From NCBI GenBank assembly GCA_900074885.1, contig FJUW01000003.1:186001-250000 (forward strand): a stretch of 64,000 nt of DNA, read 5' to 3'. Made by a program: the position numbers and the translations under genes. The notes under the pieces are model-generated. The model was not told where the DNA came from. It saw only the letters and a list, made by a program, of their open reading frames with translations, and did not search any database. This DNA is from Rhynchosporium graminicola. Its lineage: Eukaryota; Ascomycota; Leotiomycetes; Helotiales; Ploettnerulaceae. Position 1 is the first letter of the stretch. Each line of letters starts with the position of its first letter. Below are positions 60,931-64,000 of the stretch, piece after piece.

Positions 60931-61190
60931 CCTTATATTTATAACTTATATATAGTTACTATTATTATTATTAGTTATTTAAGAAGGGAGAGAAGAGAGA
61001 AAGTTAAGAGTTATATAGAGGAGTTACTTAGCGCTATACTCCGTATTCTAGCTTTACTAATAATAAAGAAGAATCAGAATAAAGGTGAATCCTGAAAGGA
61101 ATGCCTCGCCGGCGCCTCGCTGAAGTATTACTAGCTAGGGCATTTTAATACCTTTATTTCTAGGATAGAAGTATTTAAGAGGGGAGATAT

Positions 61191-61372
61191 TATAATAAGT
61201 CTATACGCCTAGTGCCTCTTACTCCTATATTTCAGAATTAGAGAGGAAAGTAGAACCTTCTCTTCTTAGTAATTAGTTTCTATATTAACTAGATTATTAC
61301 TAGCGAACCTCTAGCGACTGTTCTACTATTCTATTGTGCCTATTTACCTTAGCGTACTAAGTGATTATTATA
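61191..61372 (+). repeat. 3' LTR of chromovirus 2
   Basis: 182 bp, followed by ATAAA at 61373-61377, the same five bases as at 52286-52290. Confidence 0.85.
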
Positions 61373-61377
61373 ATAAA

Positions 61378-63000
61378 GACTAAATCGATCTAGTACTACT
61401 TACGAGTAACCTCCGGAATAGTTCTAACTCTATAGATAGCTTTAAACTTATTAACGCCTTAGAAGTTACTAACTTATCACTAGTTTTCTCTATAGTATAG
61501 CAAATACTCGATACTAATCGTACTACGCTATTACTCTAAGTACTGCGAAAACAAGCTCTCGGCGCTACTCCTAGAAAACTAACTATAGAAAAAGATCTCC
61601 TACTCTATAAAGGAAGATTAATTATACTTAACGTTTTATACCTTCGCACGCTACTTATACGCGAAGTATACGATCGATTAGATACTACCTATCTAAGTGC
61701 AAAGAAGACCTTATAACTCCTATTATTATAATACTACTAGTACAGAATCGCTTTAACTATTAACTAGTACTACTATAACTACTATACTTACTAACGAATT
61801 CAAGTGCTACGAGATAAGAAGCCCGGACTCCTATAGCTCTTACTAGTACTATCACGCCTATAGGAGCATATTATAGTCGATTACTATAGCTTTAATCGCG
61901 ATAAATATAGTTATAATAACGTTCTTATATTTATAGATCGTTTTAGTAAATAAGTAATTAGTATCTTATGCTATAAGACCTCTGATACGCGTGACCTTAT
62001 AAAGCTCTACTTATACTATATCTACTGCTATTTCAGAGCTCTACTAATAATTACCTCTAATAGAGGACCTTAATTCGTTTTACGCTTTTAGATAGCTATT
62101 TATATAATTCTAAGTACTAAAAGATAGCTTTCTTTAGTAGACTACTCGCAAATAAATAGCTAAATAGAAATCTATAACTAATACCTCTAGCGCTAATTAT
62201 AACCTTTTATCTCTTACTATTAAGATAACTAGTCAGAATTCCTATCTATTATAGATTACGCCTAAATAACCCTCCCTTACGACTCCCTTAAAGGTCTCTT
62301 ACCCTTTAAAGTCGTTTATAAATATATACCTTACGTTAATTAGAATTAGAAAGACTTACTTAACTCTATTATACTTACTAATAAATTAAATACTTAGTAA
62401 GCTCTAGATTACGCTAATTATCTGCGTAATACTTAGACTACCGCTTAATTAAGCCTCTTACGCGTATAAGCTAAGATATCCCGATCTTATAATCGCTTAC
62501 GCTATAAAGTCGACTTTACTATAGACGACCTTATTTAGCTAGATATACGCTATTTTATAAGTATTTAACCTAGTAAAAAACTCGACTTCCTGACTAATAG
62601 ACCTTTCCGTATAGTTAAAAAAGTTAGAAGCTCTTACTATTTAGAACTCCCTACTAGTATAAAAGTATATAACGTCTTCCCTACTACTAAACTATAAAAG
62701 TATCTAAACGATCCTTTACTAAGATAAACCTTACTACTACTACTACTTATTAATATTACTAGTAATAATAAATAAGAAATCGAAGATATACTTACGTGCT
62801 ATAAGTAGTATAATAACCTTTTATATCGCGTCTTCTAGTTGAATTAAGATATCGATCTCATGTAGTATAATACTTCAGATATTAAGTATACTCCTGTAGA
62901 GATTCAGTAGTTCCACCTCGATAACCTAATATAAGTAAGTCCTCTTACTAAGCTCCCTGATTAGCTAAAAGCTTTCTACGATAGAATAAACGATTATAAC
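61378..63000 (+). pseudogene. pol of gypsy element 1: integrase
   Basis: A zinc-binding-like entry (REVYDRLDTTY, KKTL) leads to a catalytic core trace VDYYSFNRDKYSYN then FIDRFSK and TSNRGP (about 61870-62080). The sequence continues the frame set left at 52290 and is separated from it by the second retrotransposon and its ATAAA duplication. Confidence 0.65.
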
Positions 63001-63071
63001 TACTTTAATAGTAATAAGGAAATAGACTAACGCTCGAGGGCGAGCTTTTTTCAGAGAGGAGAGTAATATAA

Positions 63072-63305
63072 TATAATAACTAGTCAGATTAGAGGTTTCC
63101 CCCTATTAGTAGAAACACTTACTACTAAGCGAGATTACACGAGTAGAGTTTAGGAGCTCCTTTTCATATATATACTTCCCTTCTCTCTCTACTCCTTTAC
63201 TCCTTAGTTATAGATTCTAAGTTAATTCTTATTACTTCATATTTATAGTAATATGAGGTCTTATTACTAAGGTAGTTTTGAGACCTTTCTAGAGCAAGCG
63301 TCACA
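63072..63305 (+). repeat. 3' LTR of gypsy element 1
   Basis: 234 bp, ends AGCGTCACA followed by the duplication GTAAG at 63306-63310. Confidence 0.85.
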
Positions 63306-63310
63306 GTAAG

Positions 63311-63590
63311 CTTTATAAAGGTAGGTAGTAATCTTATCTAAGTATAGATCTGGATCTCTCTCCAATAGAGCTATGATATATAGCTCTATATTGTTAGTTA
63401 TTACTAGCTAAGGACCTCTCCGGCGTCGATTTAGAGCCTCATCTTATGGGCCGACGATTTCGCTAGTAAATTATCTTATATATTATTCTATACTCTCTTA
63501 CTAAGGCGCGCAGGTTAAGATTCTCTCCTGAACGTAGTACTTAATCGATTTAGTATATTTTCTATACTAGCAGATTAGGAGCTATGATAT
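63311..63590 (-). pseudogene. DDE transposase of the Tc1-like element, N-terminal part
   Basis: The minus strand reads RRRRGP then an ELYIIALLERDPDLYLDKI helix block that runs in frame, over the GTAAG duplication, into the segment at 50129 and below. It corresponds to the GRPR linker and second DNA-binding domain of Tc1-like transposases. The true start codon is not resolved. Confidence 0.6.
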
Positions 63591-63600
63591 TAACGTTATA

Positions 63601-63791
63601 GTAGACTCAATATATACTCTATAGATTAAGAGCTTCAAAAAGACGTAGTTAAGAGGTAAATCAGTATAGTAATTATAGAGCTTTAGTAGTTTCTAGTTCT
63701 GATAATTATAGTATATTAATATTTAGTGGGGTTCATACTAAAAGGCGGTATACCGGCGTTATTTACTGAAGAATCACGCTAAACCGAAGAA
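63601..63791 (-). repeat. right terminal inverted repeat (191 bp)
   Basis: Inverted copy of 44192-44382; see that entry. Confidence 0.85.
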
Positions 63792-63796
63792 TAGCT

Positions 63797-64000
63797 TATA
63801 AATCGATAGCGGGGCACGTCCTTATACCATAGATCTCAATTCTACAGTAGATATTGAAGGTATTCAGAAACGCGGTATACCCGTCTAGGCCCAAGGAGGC
63901 TCGACATGACAATATGTTCAACGCAAGAAGCTCAATGATAGCCTTGCTGAAGACCGAAATCGAAGAAACCCAAGATCTATGGAAGCGTTCAAAATGATAA
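63797..64000. other. right flank of the transposon stack
   Basis: Normal composition resumes here. No gene is identifiable in 200 bp. Confidence 0.4.

Larger units (their letters stand above)
52291..61372 (+). mobile_element. chromodomain Ty3/gypsy retrotransposon 2 (chromovirus), nested
   Basis: 182-bp LTRs (52291-52472, 61191-61372) are flanked by the perfect duplication ATAAA, inside gypsy element 1. The gag-like region spans the third small LTR insertion (52600-55900). Protease is near 55930-56300, reverse transcriptase 56500-57100, RNase H about 57480-57800 and integrase about 58400-59300. A chromodomain ends pol at about 59530-59755. About 1.4 kb then separates pol from the 3' LTR and holds an antisense frame. 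The purine tract AAGAGGGGAGA precedes the 3' LTR. Confidence 0.85.
50135..63305 (+). mobile_element. Ty3/gypsy LTR retrotransposon 1, interrupted
   Basis: 234-bp LTRs (50135-50368, 63072-63305) are flanked by the perfect duplication GTAAG, and the insertion lies inside the Tc1-like transposase. Coding relics on the plus strand lie at 50369-52290 (leader, protease/reverse transcriptase/RNase H) and 61378-63071 (integrase). The rest is a second retrotransposon inserted between RNase H and integrase. A GCTCGAGGGCGAGC hairpin at 63032-63045 precedes the purine tract AGAGAGGAGAG before the 3' LTR, as in the small LTR elements. No clear gag is seen in the first 600 bp. Confidence 0.85.
44187..63795. 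mobile_element. Tc1/mariner-like DNA transposon with long TIRs, split by nested LTR elements
   Basis: Inverted repeats of 191 bp (44192-44382 and 63601-63791) bound the whole AT-rich block, each beginning ATTCTTCGGTTTAGCGTGATTCTTC. A TA dinucleotide lies a few bases outside each end, consistent with a TA target site; the exact ends are uncertain by about 5 bp. Removing the three direct insertions and one copy of each target duplication leaves about 3.2 kb. It carries a minus-strand DDE transposase and a plus-strand second frame that converge near 49.4 kb. All frames are broken by stops of RIP type. Confidence 0.75.

Overview
The window reads as nuclear DNA of a filamentous ascomycete (Pezizomycotina, most likely a Leotiomycetes/Helotiales-type genome; the class is inferred from protein flavour only). 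The reasons are short GT-AG introns of about 45-90 bp with TACTAAC-like branch sites, typical fungal gene families, and a block of AT-rich, C-to-T decayed repeats that looks like repeat-induced point mutation (RIP).

Positions 1-9.3 kb are ordinary gene-bearing euchromatin: the 3' end of an unidentified gene, protein phosphatase inhibitor 2 (GLC8 family), a nuclear protein with a C-terminal CENP-C/Mif2-like cupin, and a lipid-transfer (SMP) plus C2 protein. Positions 9.3-21.8 kb are a decay zone. It holds an amidase pseudogene, a frameshifted alanine/valine/glutamine-rich coding region, a RIP-like tract, inverted clusters of a CTCTGTTGAG motif, and a poorly resolved minus-strand hypothetical gene. 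Positions 21.8-30.8 kb carry an APC-family permease, a very small cysteine-rich secreted protein spread over three tiny exons, an ammonium-transporter pseudogene and a Zn2Cys6 regulator.

Positions 32.9-43.3 kb are compact housekeeping: TAF11, GTP cyclohydrolase I, thymidylate kinase, TAF6, succinate dehydrogenase cytochrome b subunit, and a quinate/hexose-type MFS transporter with a GC-AG intron. TAF11/GTP cyclohydrolase and CDC8/TAF6 are divergent pairs; GTP cyclohydrolase and CDC8 converge.

From about 44.19 to 63.80 kb the sequence is one nested transposon stack. The outermost unit is a Tc1/mariner-like DNA transposon with 191-bp terminal inverted repeats and, unusually, two convergent reading frames: a DDE transposase (minus strand) and a second frame of about 583 codons (plus strand) that stays open across two later insertions. 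Into it went two copies of a 1.5-1.7 kb non-autonomous LTR element (202-bp LTRs, 5-bp target duplications) and a Ty3/gypsy element (234-bp LTRs). A chromodomain Ty3/gypsy element (182-bp LTRs) inserted into that gypsy element, and a third copy of the small LTR element inserted into the chromovirus. All reading frames are broken mainly by TAA/TAG at former glutamine or tryptophan codons, as RIP would produce. A single N at 53068 joins two near-identical 514-bp copies and marks an assembly artefact inside this stack.
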